A stretch of DNA of 64,000 nt from Morinoia aosen (Eukaryota > Arthropoda > Malacostraca > Amphipoda > Talitridae), in NCBI GenBank assembly GCA_030386875.1, contig CM059564.1:67785436-67849435 (forward strand). Direction: 5' to 3'. Positions within the stretch are counted from its first letter, which is position 1; each line of letters begins with the position of its first letter. The position numbers and the translations under genes were made by a program. The notes beneath the pieces were generated by a model that saw only the letters and a program-made list of their open reading frames with translations, was not told where the DNA came from and did not search any database. Positions 12,901-22,023 of the stretch are shown here, piece by piece.

Positions 12901-13504
12901 TCAACCTTCAGAAGAGTCTGACAGCGGGAGAGAAGCGTTCCTGTCTGAGGGAAATGCTGGAGTTTTCCAGCACACGCGACGGCACGACGTGCCTCACGAT
13001 GCAGTAGTAATTGAAATGCAGGATTTAAGTCGTGCACGTGAACAGGCTCCATTACTTGAAGACGCGCCCCAAATAACGCAAGATCCACTGGAGACAATTC
13101 GAGGTCCACCTGAAACTGCAGCCCGTGATCCCCCTGTGGCATCAGCTCAAGGTCCTCCTGTGGCACCAGCTCGAGGTCCCTCTGTGGTACCAGCTCGAGG
13201 TCCCCCTGTGGTACCAGCGCGAGGTCCCCCTGTGGTACCAGCTCGAGGTCCCCCTGTGGCACCAGCTCGAGGTCCCCCTGTGGCACCAGCTCAAGGTCCC
13301 CCTGTGGCACCAGCTCGAGGTCCCCCTGTGGTACCAGCTCGAGGTCCCCTTGCGGCAACAGCTCGAGGTCCCCTTGCGGCAACAGCTCGAGGTCCCCTTG
13401 CGGCAACATCTCGAGGTCCCCTTGCGGCAACAGCTCGAGGTCCCCTTGCGGCAACAGCTCGAGGTCCCCTTGCGGCAATAGCTGAAGATCAAGCTCTGCC
13501 GTAG
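3900..13504 (+). CDS. Gene 1: mucin-like type I membrane protein, five exons, 547 residues predicted
   Basis: Exons 3900-3963, 9375-9416, 11458-11541, 11828-12451 and 12675-13504 join without a stop. All four introns are phase 1 with GT-AG ends, and the total is 1644 nt. Order in the protein: signal peptide (1-21, MADCAGWVPLLLLVVICIFY); charged region with helical character (36-97); 22 TTGAPP repeats (98-229), rich in Thr/Pro and probably O-glycosylated; a Thr/Pro stalk (230-270); a transmembrane helix (about 268-291, created across the last splice); and a cytoplasmic tail of about 255 residues with proline-rich repeats. I do not recognise a named family. Extracellular mucin domain plus tail motifs suggest a surface receptor or adhesion molecule (inference). 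It could also be lineage-specific and fast evolving. Gene 2 is a paralogue of the first two exons. Confidence 0.72.
3964..5462. other. Gene 1 intron 1, first part: no feature recognised
   Basis: AT-rich non-coding sequence between the first donor and a family F element. Short open frames (for example 4239-4427) have no supporting signals. No repeat of another part of the window was noticed. Confidence 0.5.
5463..6003. mobile_element. Full-length family F element (MITE-like) with 8-bp target duplication
   Basis: Terminal inverted repeats of about 135 bp start GGTTAATGTTACTGAGATGC and are mirrored at the right end. The flanks ATCATTTT (5455-5462) and TTCATTTT (6004-6011) form an 8-bp duplication with one mismatch. 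This copy defines the ends of the family seen in pieces at 1-1202 and 2145-2650. It is non-coding and lies in gene 1 intron 1. Its ends (GGTTAAT) resemble those of MITEs 1-3 (GGTCRAT), so the same transposase superfamily may have moved both. Confidence 0.8.
6700..7064 (+). mobile_element. SINE-like retroposon family S, full copy
   Basis: About 365 bp. It starts CCCCTCAGGGGGATACAAC and ends with a short TAATC-type repeat tail. A perfect 12-bp target duplication TTTCAGGGAAAT flanks it (6688-6699 and 7065-7076). The length, the tail and the duplication fit target-primed retroposition. No clear tRNA A/B boxes were seen. A pyrimidine-rich centre contains CCTGTTTTTCAGC, a good 3' splice-site match. 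It lies in sense in gene 1 intron 1 and was inserted at the edge of an older copy (7071-7195). Confidence 0.8.
7071..8400 (+). repeat. Older family S copy in two pieces (7071-7195 and about 8245-8400)
   Basis: The first piece matches the 5' third of family S (GATACAACTATTG to GTTGAAATA regions) with many changes. The second matches its 3' third, from the ATTCTATACTAACTGATGCA area to the GAAGGCTTAAAC end. About 1 kb between them has no recognised identity, and its short open frame at 7642-7836 is unsupported. Confidence 0.5.
8709..9001. repeat. 26-bp minisatellite, about 11 copies, in gene 1 intron 1
   Basis: A tandem unit of 26 bp with core CTCTGGGGTGCGGGCACACC. The first two units carry A/T variants (TGTGGGCATACC) and the rest are near-identical, so the array grew recently from one side. 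The period is not a multiple of three and no stops occur, so all frames look open on both strands. It lies about 370 bp upstream of gene 1 exon 2. It is GC-rich with several CpG per unit, unlike its surroundings. Confidence 0.95.
9375..9416 (+). CDS. Gene 1 exon 2
   Basis: Acceptor TTTCAG, then 42 nt encoding EAAPVNNDSASLSE in the joined frame, then donor G|GTGAGG; phase 1 at both ends. Gene 2 has the counterpart at 23276-23323 (DAAPIRNFTTEEPVDK). The shared AAP motif just after the predicted signal peptide supports both exons. Confidence 0.65.
9960..10715 (+). pseudogene. Penelope-like element remnant: RT C-terminus plus GIY-YIG endonuclease
   Basis: It reads like the end of a Penelope-like element polyprotein. 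First comes an RT thumb/linker segment (NRAHKVCSSWASFHSEILRV, then FLNRILSS, then YKNKMHKNYKIDERFF). A one-base frameshift near 10340 follows, then YKNRKISDLVVKNN, and an endonuclease with SYIGMT (the YIG strand) and a distal EALHIHKFKPSLNES. A stop and further breaks lie near 10527. The RT catalytic core is missing (5' truncation). It sits in sense in gene 1 intron 2. Family assignment rests on motif order; the clade is not determined. Confidence 0.75.
10716..11457 (+). other. Tail of the Penelope-like element and end of gene 1 intron 2
   Basis: Non-coding. At about 10981-11019 a hairpin-bearing motif (CCTGATGATG, then a stem TGATGT/ACATCA, then AAAACG) probably marks the 3' end of the element. 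The rest to the exon 3 acceptor has no recognised feature. Confidence 0.4.
11458..11541 (+). CDS. Gene 1 exon 3
   Basis: Acceptor TTGTGCAG, 84 nt, donor A|GTGAGT, phase 1 at both ends. It encodes a charged, Met-rich helical-looking stretch that includes AALERDMADMMKWMQSFKNK. No known domain was recognised. Short, phase-matched exons on both sides support it. Confidence 0.65.
11828..12451 (+). CDS. Gene 1 exon 4: ectodomain with TTGAPP mucin repeats
   Basis: Acceptor ACCACAG, donor A|GTATGT; 624 nt in phase 1. It encodes a basic/helical segment (NIDQAIMAANERRDWPKRIR...), then 22 identical TTGAPP units, then a Thr-rich stalk with an N-glycosylation sequon (NTT in STTPNTTQLS). Reading on past the donor would instead continue about 58 codons to a stop at 12627. 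Splicing is preferred because it joins precisely into a transmembrane helix. Confidence 0.72.
   Translation: MLIRPSWPQMKEEIGPRELGKTCTRPLWTWVWYRRLGRRRRLGRRRRLGRRRRLGRRRRLGRRRRLGRRRRLGRRRRLGRRRRLGRRRRLGRRRRLGRRRRLGRRRRLGRRRRLGRRRRLGRRRRLGRRRRLGRRRRLGRRRRLGRRRRLGRRRRLGRRRRLGRRRQHLHMKRLSRPQQLKKRAPPPTQHSCLRINFFPSLHHFASY
11929..12324 (+). repeat. 18-bp coding minisatellite, 22 perfect copies (TTGAPP)
   Basis: The unit ACGACTGGGGCGCCGCCG is repeated 22 times with no substitution. The unit is six codons, so copy number changes keep the frame. The complete lack of synonymous change points to very recent expansion or homogenisation. It is highly GC- and CpG-rich. Confidence 0.97.
12675..13504 (+). CDS. 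Gene 1 exon 5: transmembrane helix and cytoplasmic tail
   Basis: Acceptor TTCCTACAG. It encodes the membrane helix (LVIGMLLAVTVVLTVCF), a basic stop-transfer stretch (HKLHGR) and a tail. The tail has an acidic/serine segment, an EQAPLL acidic dileucine-type sorting motif, and about 15 units of RGPPVVPA-like sequence, ending at TAG 13502-13504. The orientation (basic residues after the helix, signal peptide at the front) gives type I topology. Confidence 0.75.
13105..13485 (+). repeat. 24-bp coding minisatellite, about 15 copies (RGPPVVPA / RGPLAATA)
   Basis: In-frame 8-codon unit. The earlier copies read RGPPV(V/A)PA and each join contains both RxxPxxP and PxxPxR, the class I and class II SH3-ligand patterns. 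The last six copies read RGPLAATA and lack them. The two variant types are blocked, so they spread by separate duplication rounds. Confidence 0.93.
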
Positions 13505-13580
13505 AACTTTTAACAATGGCCTTCAGCTTATAAACAATCATTAGATCCTTCGTCTTCTTCCATGTTTTTTCCTTTTATTC

Positions 13581-13586
13581 ATTAAA
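13581..13586 (+). promoter_or_regulatory. Candidate polyadenylation signal of gene 1 (ATTAAA)
   Basis: ATTAAA lies 77 nt after the stop codon and is followed by a T/G-rich stretch. An AATAAA at 14229-14234 is an alternative distal signal. Confidence 0.4.
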
Positions 13587-13599
13587 AGTAATTAATGCC

Positions 13600-16500
13600 T
13601 GTTATCTGTTCTAATTTGGTGTTTCGTTGAATTGTACGCTACTGATGATCAAGCAGATCTGTCATACGTGCATCTTGTCAATTCATTTAATTAGGTTTTT
13701 GTGTTAACAATACGTACAGATAGTACATTATTCATCGCAATTTCTCGATAAGAAAGACGCTTGTAAAGGGTTTATTTAGCCTGCAGCGGCATTATTCCAG
13801 CGGTTTATTGGAAGTGAACCTGAGATTCTTCCCATTAGATGGGCGGCTATTTGGAATAATGACGTGTGGGACTGATTCTGTAGTGAGCCCTCGCCAGTGT
13901 GTGTGAGCACCTCACTAGATCGCCAGTGCTCCACTGAAGCTTCTCCAATTTCTGAAGTAGTGTGCGTCGTACAGTATTTGATGCATTATCAATTGCACAA
14001 TTTACGATCTTTTTAGTCTGGTCGGCCAAATACGTAATTGTGTAATAAATTGTAGATTAGATATTTTTCCGACCCGTGATGTATTTTCCTGAAAATCGAT
14101 CAAGTTGGAATGAAATTTGATGTAGCATCGCAGAGCATCCAGTTGTTGGAGATACTTTTTTGTGTACTCAGTAGAAAATTTTCTATCTATTGTGAACTAT
14201 TATTTTTAAACATAAACCCTCATATTTCAATAAAATTGTATATTTTAGCCGTGAATTAATATCAGCGCAGAAGATTCTTATTGCAGAGTCTTGAACCGAT
14301 ATTTTTGAAGTAGGCTAGAGAAAGAGTGAGTTAAACTTCAAATCTGCCAAGGTTCTATGCAAAGCCAGTTTGTTTTTACTAGCAGAAATTATGGGTGAAA
14401 ATCCGGTTAATTTTTCTCGCTTGCGAACACTACATGTAAATATTCTTTATAGACAAAGATTAAATATTACCGCTTCAAATGAGTGAAATTTTCAGGAATT
14501 TCTGTTATTGGATTCTACAGGTCCCAATGTTGTCTGCCACTCTGCATGAAAAAAAATCAATAGCCGAGAACAACAATAGACTTTTCAAACTCCTGAATGA
14601 TTTAGGACATCTCGTTTGGTGCAAGATGTCCGTAGCCTTTGATGAGATCGAATATCTAAATTTTAAATATTCTAATGAAAGTTTAAATTAGTCGGTGGCA
14701 AAAACTCCACTCTGTTTTGTTCTCTCACACACCTTGAATTTTGGCGACTAAGAAAAGAAATGGGCGCAAAGTAATGACAGGTAGTTGAAAATTCACTGAC
14801 CTAAAAGCGAAGACATAAAAACGGAGTTAACTGAAGCCTATTGGTAGATTCAGATATGGATCCAATGATGTAGTTCTCTCGAAGGCCATGCCATATTACG
14901 TAATGCAATTTGCCCAATGAAATGAAATGCAATTTGAGCTGTTACTACAGAGATGTATTGTTCTCAACTCTGGTTACGAGGAACACACAATTTAGATTTG
15001 ACTTTTAACGTAGAGAAAAGTAATGATAAGACTCGGCTTCATGTGATGCAAATCACAATAGAAGGGCATTCTTTTCTATGGATTCTCAGATAGATTATGT
15101 AAACCTCTTGATGATTTAATCGCCGACTCGCCTACCACAACGACGGCAATTTCAAGAAAGCGCGAACTCGACCGTTTAGTACCGACTTGAAGAAACGGGT
15201 TCTCTGCAGAGGTGTGTTCTCACACGGCGTAATCTGCAAAAAAAGATTGAGTTTAGAATGAAGAGAAAGAAAAGACATAGAGATAGTAAAGGAGGCATGA
15301 AAACTGTGACGAGTAAAGTGGGCACAAAATATAGAAATTCTAAAGTAATTTAACGGTAATCCCTAAGGGCGCTAGTATGTAGCTATAGCATAGGATCGAC
15401 AAGCACAAACTGAACATTATTCTATCTCGTGCTCCTGATAAGTGGTTGCCAAACTGTGGTGTCGCGCACCCCCTGTCCGTTTTCTATGCTGCATGTAGAT
15501 ATACAATTAATTTATACAAAATTCATTTATAAAGGGACCTGAGCAGAAGAAGACACAACAAATGTTTCGGGTAAAATATTGACACTATTACTACGGTTGA
15601 ATTGAGGTTTTGATTATTCACGTTCATAATGATATAATGAATTAGATGTTCCTCGGTGTGAAATATTTCCGTTTCTTGTGCCAGAACAACTATAGGATGA
15701 CGCAGTAGCCGAGAGTTACCAGATACTGATATTTTAAACTCGACTTCAGTTTACGTTAGAGGTAAACTGACAACAGTACAAAAATTTTAAGAAACACTGC
15801 TCTAGTTCAAGGAGTTTTGAAGGAGAATGATATTTGGAAAATTTTAATGAAGCAGGCTAGCTCAACAAGGGAATCATTAAGAAGAAAATTGTTGGTTAGA
15901 AGCTCTTAACAATTGAAACTTTCTAAATTAAGTCTTACAACTGGCATTTCGAGTGAGCTCTGGCATACACAAAACGGCAAATATTCTTACAATTACGAAT
16001 AAAATGAACAAATTTACTTGCAAAGAACCATAAACAGAATGCTGGATGGGCAAATAAATAAGATGCATGCAGTTAGTATTCAACGTTAACAACTTTGGTA
16101 ACTTTTCCATCGAAACGAGATATAGAGCAAACGGTGAACAGTGACTGGTGTTATGTTATTCCTACAGTTGTTACGAACGTCTTGCTGGATCACTCGAAGA
16201 TAAATTTTCTAATTTTTTTCGTAAGATTAGGCAACCAGAATTAAAATTCAAGTAAAAATGTAATATTGGCTGTAGTAGGAAGTGATAGAATATTGTTGAA
16301 AAGAGCCACAACTCCAGGAGAGCAGTTAACTGTATTTCATGCAGAAACACGGCACTCTACAAAGTAAGTAAATTTACGCGTTTGCTGCTTAGAAGTTCTA
16401 CTATAATTAGTTATTATGTCTTAAATTTACCCTGATCCATAATGAACTTTGACATACGCAAAACATAAATTTGTATCTGTTTTGTAGATTCGTCATATTT

Positions 16501-17643
16501 CTTAATTTTAATATGCGTTGTTTAAAAAGAAATTGTACAGGATATGTATGAGATGTGAGCATGGAATCTTACTGAGCCAAAAATAACGTATTTGTAAAAA
16601 AATATCTGTAAAATCATTTATACTGCAGAAATTGGAGCGTTGGTTGTAGACCAATGATGAAAACCTGAAAAAGGCAGACATAACCAAGTCAATCAACAAG
16701 AACAAAGGTTTTCTATGTTTTCCGATATGAATTCTGCGTGCTATTCAATGGAGCTTTCGACTTGTGAATTTGTAAGCACTCAAAAACAAAGAATTCAATA
16801 TTTTCGAATTGTATTCAGGCCCCATGAGATATTGCGCCTCTGATTACACCAGCGTCTAATGAGAGAACTGAAGCGAAAATATCACTTTCGCAACAACTCC
16901 GTCCTGGACGCTCTGCAACTCTCATGAGTAGCGCTCGGCAGGTAGATCTTCAACACTGTTGGTGCACAACTTAAAATTTTTGTAAAGGATTAAAAGTTCG
17001 CATGTTTTTTTTGAAGCGCATCTCCACTCTGTGCATCCACGCTTATGAACAATATTGGAGAGGAAATAAATTTTTGCGAAATTTTTGGTAGACGTATTTT
17101 GAAAATTTATACCAGTGTAAATATAAAAAAATATCACTGTGCATGTAGATAAACTTGGTTGAAATAGAAATGCAGAACATTAATAAGGGGTAGAACTGCA
17201 GACATTGATAGAAACTCATTCAGTGATGAATCATAAGAGAACAATAGGTGGAAAACTAGTTTTTACTTAGCAGGCTTCCAGAACACGAACTCACGGTGAA
17301 GATTCGTCTAGTTTCAGCGTAATCAGGAAATACGAGTTATCGATGTTAGGAAACTATCAATTTTGGAACATAAAATAACAAACCAAACAATTCTGTCAGA
17401 AAATTTTAATTCCGATAAACAGAAAATAAAATTTGCTCTCGGCCCGATGAATCCGGATATCGAGTGAATTTCAAGAGCAAGTCGTCCGTGCCTCAGAATT
17501 AATGACAACAGTTGATACTTTACCTGGAATTTCACCATGCACCTATCAATCTCTTGACTCAGTTTTGTCTGAGGCGCAATATTCAATAGAGATATCATCA
17601 TTGCTCCCAGGAAGCTTGTACCTATATATGGAGCAGTATTGTA
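13600..17643. other. Intergenic stretch with nothing recognised
   Basis: AT-rich sequence of about 4 kb. Open frames are short (60-90 codons) and lack splice or composition support. I noticed no tandem array, tRNA or transposon end here. Confidence 0.5.
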
Positions 17644-18639
17644 TAGGGTAATTCATCAAATATCGAACTGAATTGATTATCGAACAACGTTGGAAATATG
17701 CGCGTAATAAATTTAGTAAGCATCCAAACTTGCTCAGTGCCAGTGATCTTACATCTAAAACTCCTATTATAGTGATAAAAACTCATTTCTGTGAGCTGCA
17801 AACTGCTACCAGCGGTTGCGAACGCATTTTTTGTACGACCCTTACAAATTGGTCGAATTTTTTCACTCGAAAAATCTTACGCACCTCGGGAAAATTGCGA
17901 CGGTTTAATTGTTGTTGGGTCACCGTCAACCTCCCGTCATAACTAGAGAGTAGTGTTGTCATATGATGTTCTGTTGCTGTATTTTTTTTCTTTTCCGCCA
18001 AAAACTTGATAATGATTCCATGTTCGACATTCAGTTCCTTTTTCATGTCAGTATTAAATACTGAACAAAGGTGTTCGAATCAAAATTCCTTAAAAATCAT
18101 GAATTTATGCCTCGAACAAGGCTTTTCGATTCTTAATTCTTTTAAATAACTGAATCGATCTATTGAACGCCTGTTTTATTTCATTAAAATATTGTATTAA
18201 CGCTTGATAATAACATTGAATAGTTGAAGATGGGAATTCTGGTGAGGGGCTACCAATCAGCTGCTGGTGTTCCAAGGCCCTCAAGATCATCATTGATTCG
18301 TCTGGCTACATTTACTGATGATCAATCCCTTGCCAAGAAAATTGATGCAAGCATCAATAATAATAATTCATTGACGAGTGCTTTACACTCTACTCCAAAA
18401 AAGGTCACACAGGTTGATGATCACCATTATGGTTCAACAAACACTGCAAATGAAACATCGACATCAAATTCAAATTTTGATAACTCTCCATTCAAATGCA
18501 TCTTGAAAATAAGTAATTAGACAGTTATTTCAAAAAAACAAACAAAACAAACATCGGCATCTTTGGGATGCTTTATTTCCAATCAAGCCTGATACAAATG
18601 ATCTTAAGCATTGGTTTTTCAAATGTCTTATAACTAACA

Positions 18640-18828
18640 CTATATATAGGACACCATGACGGTTCCCCGGTAAAGCCGGTACCCATTTCCGACACCTGGG
18701 TCGAGTGGGGTATTGTGCTTGAGCTTTCCCTTATACCCAACGGGGAAAATCGCAGCGCCAGCGCCAGGATACGAACCCGCGACTCCAACATACAAGTCCG
18801 ATCCCTTAACCGCTGTGCCACCGCGAGC
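18640..18828 (-). mobile_element. tRNA-derived SINE
   Basis: On the minus strand a tRNA-like head reads GGTGGCACAGCGGTTAAGG (A-box region) and then GGGTTCGTATCC (B-box), at about 40 nt spacing. A GC-moderate body of unrelated sequence follows. It is nested inside the TIR element 17646-19390. The 3' limit is approximate. Confidence 0.7.
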
Positions 18829-18959
18829 ATTTCCAAGAAAAGCCAGTGCACCAAAGAAGAAAAAGAATGAAAGAAAAACGTTCATTTTCCAAGTGGCCAC
18901 ATGAGATACATGTCAACATATTGGGTTTTAAAAAGTTTCTTAATATAGGACGTCCTAAA

Positions 18960-19135
18960 ACAAAAGTTCCATACGAGGAGTACTAATTGACAAACTATCA
19001 GAGGTGAACAAATAGATAGACCATTCGAGGCATATTAATGGACAAAATATACGAGGCGTACTCATAGACAAACCATACGTGGCGTGCTAATAGTCTAACA
19101 AATGTTCCATACGAGGAGAACCAATTGACAAACCA
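18960..19135. repeat. Degenerate tandem repeat, about 30-35 bp units
   Basis: Loose copies of a unit resembling CATACGAGGCGTACTAATAG-ACAAAC recur five to six times with many differences. Similar loose arrays occur at 40805-40925 and 51020-51240. Confidence 0.5.
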
Positions 19136-19446
19136 TCCTGTTCGAATTAAAATTCTTGTTCGATTCATGTTCGATATTGATGAAATTATGTTATTAAAGA
19201 ATTCGATTTTTAGAACAATAAATAAATTCCAACAATCTACGTTGTCTTTAAAGCGACGTCACAGAACAAGAAAGCAACTGTTCAAGAATAATCTTGAGGC
19301 CCGCAACAGTTATTCAGAGCAAAAGTTACCGATTTATGAAGGTTGTTTCTAGACACACGTGGTTTCTGTTCGATATTTGATGAATTACCCTAGTGTCTTT
19401 AGGTGATTCTAATTCTCATAAATTCCTATATATTAAAGGATAGTCG

Positions 19447-19448
<2 letters not shown>

Positions 19449-19494
<46 letters not shown>
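19449..19494. repeat. (AT)n microsatellite
   Basis: An uninterrupted AT dinucleotide run of about 22 units, just outside the TIR element. Confidence 0.97.
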
Positions 19495-19497
<3 letters not shown>

Positions 19498-19778
19498 AAC
19501 ATCAGGGGAACCAGCATTTGTTGAACCAACTTCAACATGAGGTTGAAACCGTTGAAATAAACACTTTTCACTCAATAACTGTGTGGTCTAAAATGTTTCG
19601 TTAGAGAGTTACAAATACTTGAATTTGAAACGTATTGGAGAAAAATTCGTATTTCGAGAGTGGCAGGGAAATGAAATGCTGAAGTTAGGAGAGCAGTTTT
19701 ATTATGAACACAAGAAACAGAAAAAGAGCTATAATTATTGTGATATCAAAAAATAGATTTTCAAAAAAGGATAGGTAT

Positions 19779-19975
19779 TTAAAACAGATGTTCAACATGA
19801 TGTCCATCTGTTGTGATGCAGGCGTTCAAACTCCGGTGTTGTGATTGCTGGACGCCATCGAAGACACAAGAAGTTTCATGAATTTTTGCGAAGGCTTCAA
19901 ATATTCCCCCGACGAGGTGTTCTTCGGAATGAATCAATAATCCGAGCGCCAAACTTTTCAAATGTCCCCAGGAGT
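19779..19975 (-). pseudogene. Tc1/mariner-type transposase C-terminal fragment
   Basis: The minus frame has LVGGIFEAFAKIHETSCVF and, at its end, NACITTDGHHVEHLF. This matches the usual last 60 residues of mariner-like transposases (an ARI..A...I..TP..F stretch, then a C-I-x-x-D/N-G-x-x-x-E-H-L end). There are no catalytic residues or inverted repeats, so it is a dead fragment. Confidence 0.6.
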
Positions 19976-20412
19976 TTAAATCTAGGGGCGCAACATGTAT
20001 GCTAGACTAGACATCAACTTTTTTTTCCCCTATTGTTTTTTGTGATAACATCGGTTCCTCTGATGCCTTAATTGACCTCTCAGATTCAGGCTTGAGTTAG
20101 TATCAAAGTACTGCCTCGAGTACACTGAATTCTCTGACTGGTACCTTTCAAATGATTTAGAAACGTGTAAATTGTTGGCTGTTTTGGTTGATACTCATAC
20201 TTGGAACACGATTTGTAACAGGTGCTAATTGTTTCGAGTGTAAGAGCAGCAGCAGCAGCTGCTTGTTCCAATTATTATCATTTTAAATCGTGAAGCTCAG
20301 ACAAAATGTTCGTATCGATTGTGTGTACGTCGGTGTCTTTCCGCTCAAATTAAATTGATGTTCAAAAACAAGCAATTACCTAAACTGAGCTCACAGGCTT
20401 TTGTAATTTGGG

Positions 20413-21345
20413 GAATAAGAACCCCTCGGAGGAATGCAACTATTGTACCTATGGGAATTAGCGCTGTCAGGGGAGAAAATGCGAGGTCATAAGGTTGAGA
20501 GTTCGGTAGGCCTTCGTCTTGTTGAAATAAAAGGATTTATGTTTTCTTAAAGACCTTTTGGTCGATATTGAGTTCAATGCTCACGCGGAATTTATAAATT
20601 TGGTTGGTTTCCAAGAATCGGTAGCAGAACACATTTAAAGACGTTTCACATGAATGACACTTTGCTCGCTAATGCGTATTTTTCAAGATACACCAATAAT
20701 TACGTTCAGGTAGGAATAACATTATATAGTCGGTTGCTTAGTCGCCCCATTGTTGGCACACGCTCACTTTTTGGTTAGGACATGCTCATTTTTTGGCGGG
20801 AGAAGAAAAGCATCGACTTGGGTGAGTTAAAGTAAGCTATTTTGGGTTGATTTATGTTAGTTTAGGTTAGTTTATTCAACTACCCTAGCGTTATCTAACC
20901 TTACTTCACCCGTCGTTACGTCAATACGTATTACAGCATATTTATGTGCCTCTTCCTTCACTTCTATATACGACGTTCCTATAACTCGAAAATTACGCAT
21001 CAGCGAGCAGAATGTCATTCCAGTAAAACGTTTTTAAATGTGCTCCTTCAGTGATTCTTAGGAACAGAATTTTTATTTCCTTGAGCGCATCAGACTCAAT
21101 ATCGACCGAATTTTTTGTCAGTTCACTGCTTTCCTGTTTTTCAGTACCTCCGAATTTCTCCTTCAACTTTTACCTTGCTTCATAACCTACCTTCTCAACA
21201 TGCTGTTTCTATGCACTCGGGATACTGTGCGAGAACACGCGTTGAGCATAGATTCCGCGTTCTCTCAACTCCATACCAAATGGTACCTACATCCGTTCTC
21301 TCTTTGAACATCTTTGTTGTGGTAAGGGAGACGAACTAACTTGAA
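20413..21345 (+). mobile_element. Family S retroposon copy, split by MITE 3
   Basis: The 5' part is 20413-20559 (CCCCTCGGAGGAATGCAAC...) and the 3' part 21108-21345 (TTCACTGCTTTCCTGTTTTTC...). The two halves join to a normal family S copy when MITE 3 and one target duplication are removed. Confidence 0.8.
20560..21107. mobile_element. MITE 3: 548-bp relative of MITEs 1 and 2
   Basis: Ends are GGTCGATATTGAGT and its complement. The inner parts share TGATGCGT/CATCAGCGAGCAGAATGTC blocks with MITEs 1 and 2. The flanks GACCTTTT and GAATTTTT are an imperfect 8-bp duplication. The insertion point inside family S makes both boundaries clear. Confidence 0.8.
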
Positions 21346-22023
21346 ATCAGTCAATTATTTTGAGGGAAATGAATGTTTGGTAAATATCTCACTCATACTC
21401 CAGTATTTCATAATGGGCAGAACTGTTGATTTATTGTAAGACATTGTAAGACCTCAAATTCAAGGCCTAGTACAAACAAGTTGAAATTTCAATGAAGGAA
21501 ACTTATTTTTTCATTTTTTAGGACCGCAGCTAGCTTAGAAACAATATTGTGTTGCTCCAGTTTAGTTGTGGAGAGATCTCATTAAGTTATTCCATTGATC
21601 AAAAAACACTTTCAGTCTACGCTTAATTCCAATTAGTTTTCTGTGTTCTGTTTAAAACATCTTTGTGTGTTAAATTTATCTCTGTGGTGGTAAATTTGAG
21701 GATGCGTGTATGGTGCAGTGGGTGGATGGTAGAACAGGTATGTGCATATAACTGAACTAATATAAAAAATGGTTCAAGGAGATGCTAATCATGAAGTTTT
21801 TGTCATCAAGGTCCTCACGTCACTGACTCCTGACCCAAAATTAAAAACTAACATGTGCCCTTTAGCGTGGCAGGTCCATTGTGGCTTTTGGTTTCGATGT
21901 CATTTTTGAGAAGTCGCTGGCTTACTGCTACACCATTTACTCATTAAAACGCCTTGCATTGAATCATTGTTTTCCTACGTTCTAGTTGATATTTTCAACT
22001 TAGCATCTTTACTTTACAGAAAC

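Larger units (their letters stand above)
17646..19390. mobile_element. TIR element with TA target duplication (Tc1/mariner-like ends)
   Basis: Terminal inverted repeats of about 23 bp start GGGTAATTCATCAAATATCG at the left and are mirrored exactly at the right end. TA flanks both sides (17644-17645, 19391-19392). Inside are unassigned open frames (minus 17783-18046, plus 18224-18520) that I could not match to a transposase, a nested tRNA-SINE, and a degenerate tandem stretch at 18960-19135. It is probably a composite, decayed element. Confidence 0.7.

Noticed and set aside
12822..13541. Minus-strand frame of 239 codons opposite gene 1 exon 5
   Set aside because: Antisense shadow of the 24-bp coding repeat, with no splice or start support.
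17783..18520. Transposase open reading frames of the TIR element
   Set aside because: Frames at 17783-18046 (minus) and 18224-18520 (plus) show no DDE/D blocks I can recognise, so they were not called as genes.
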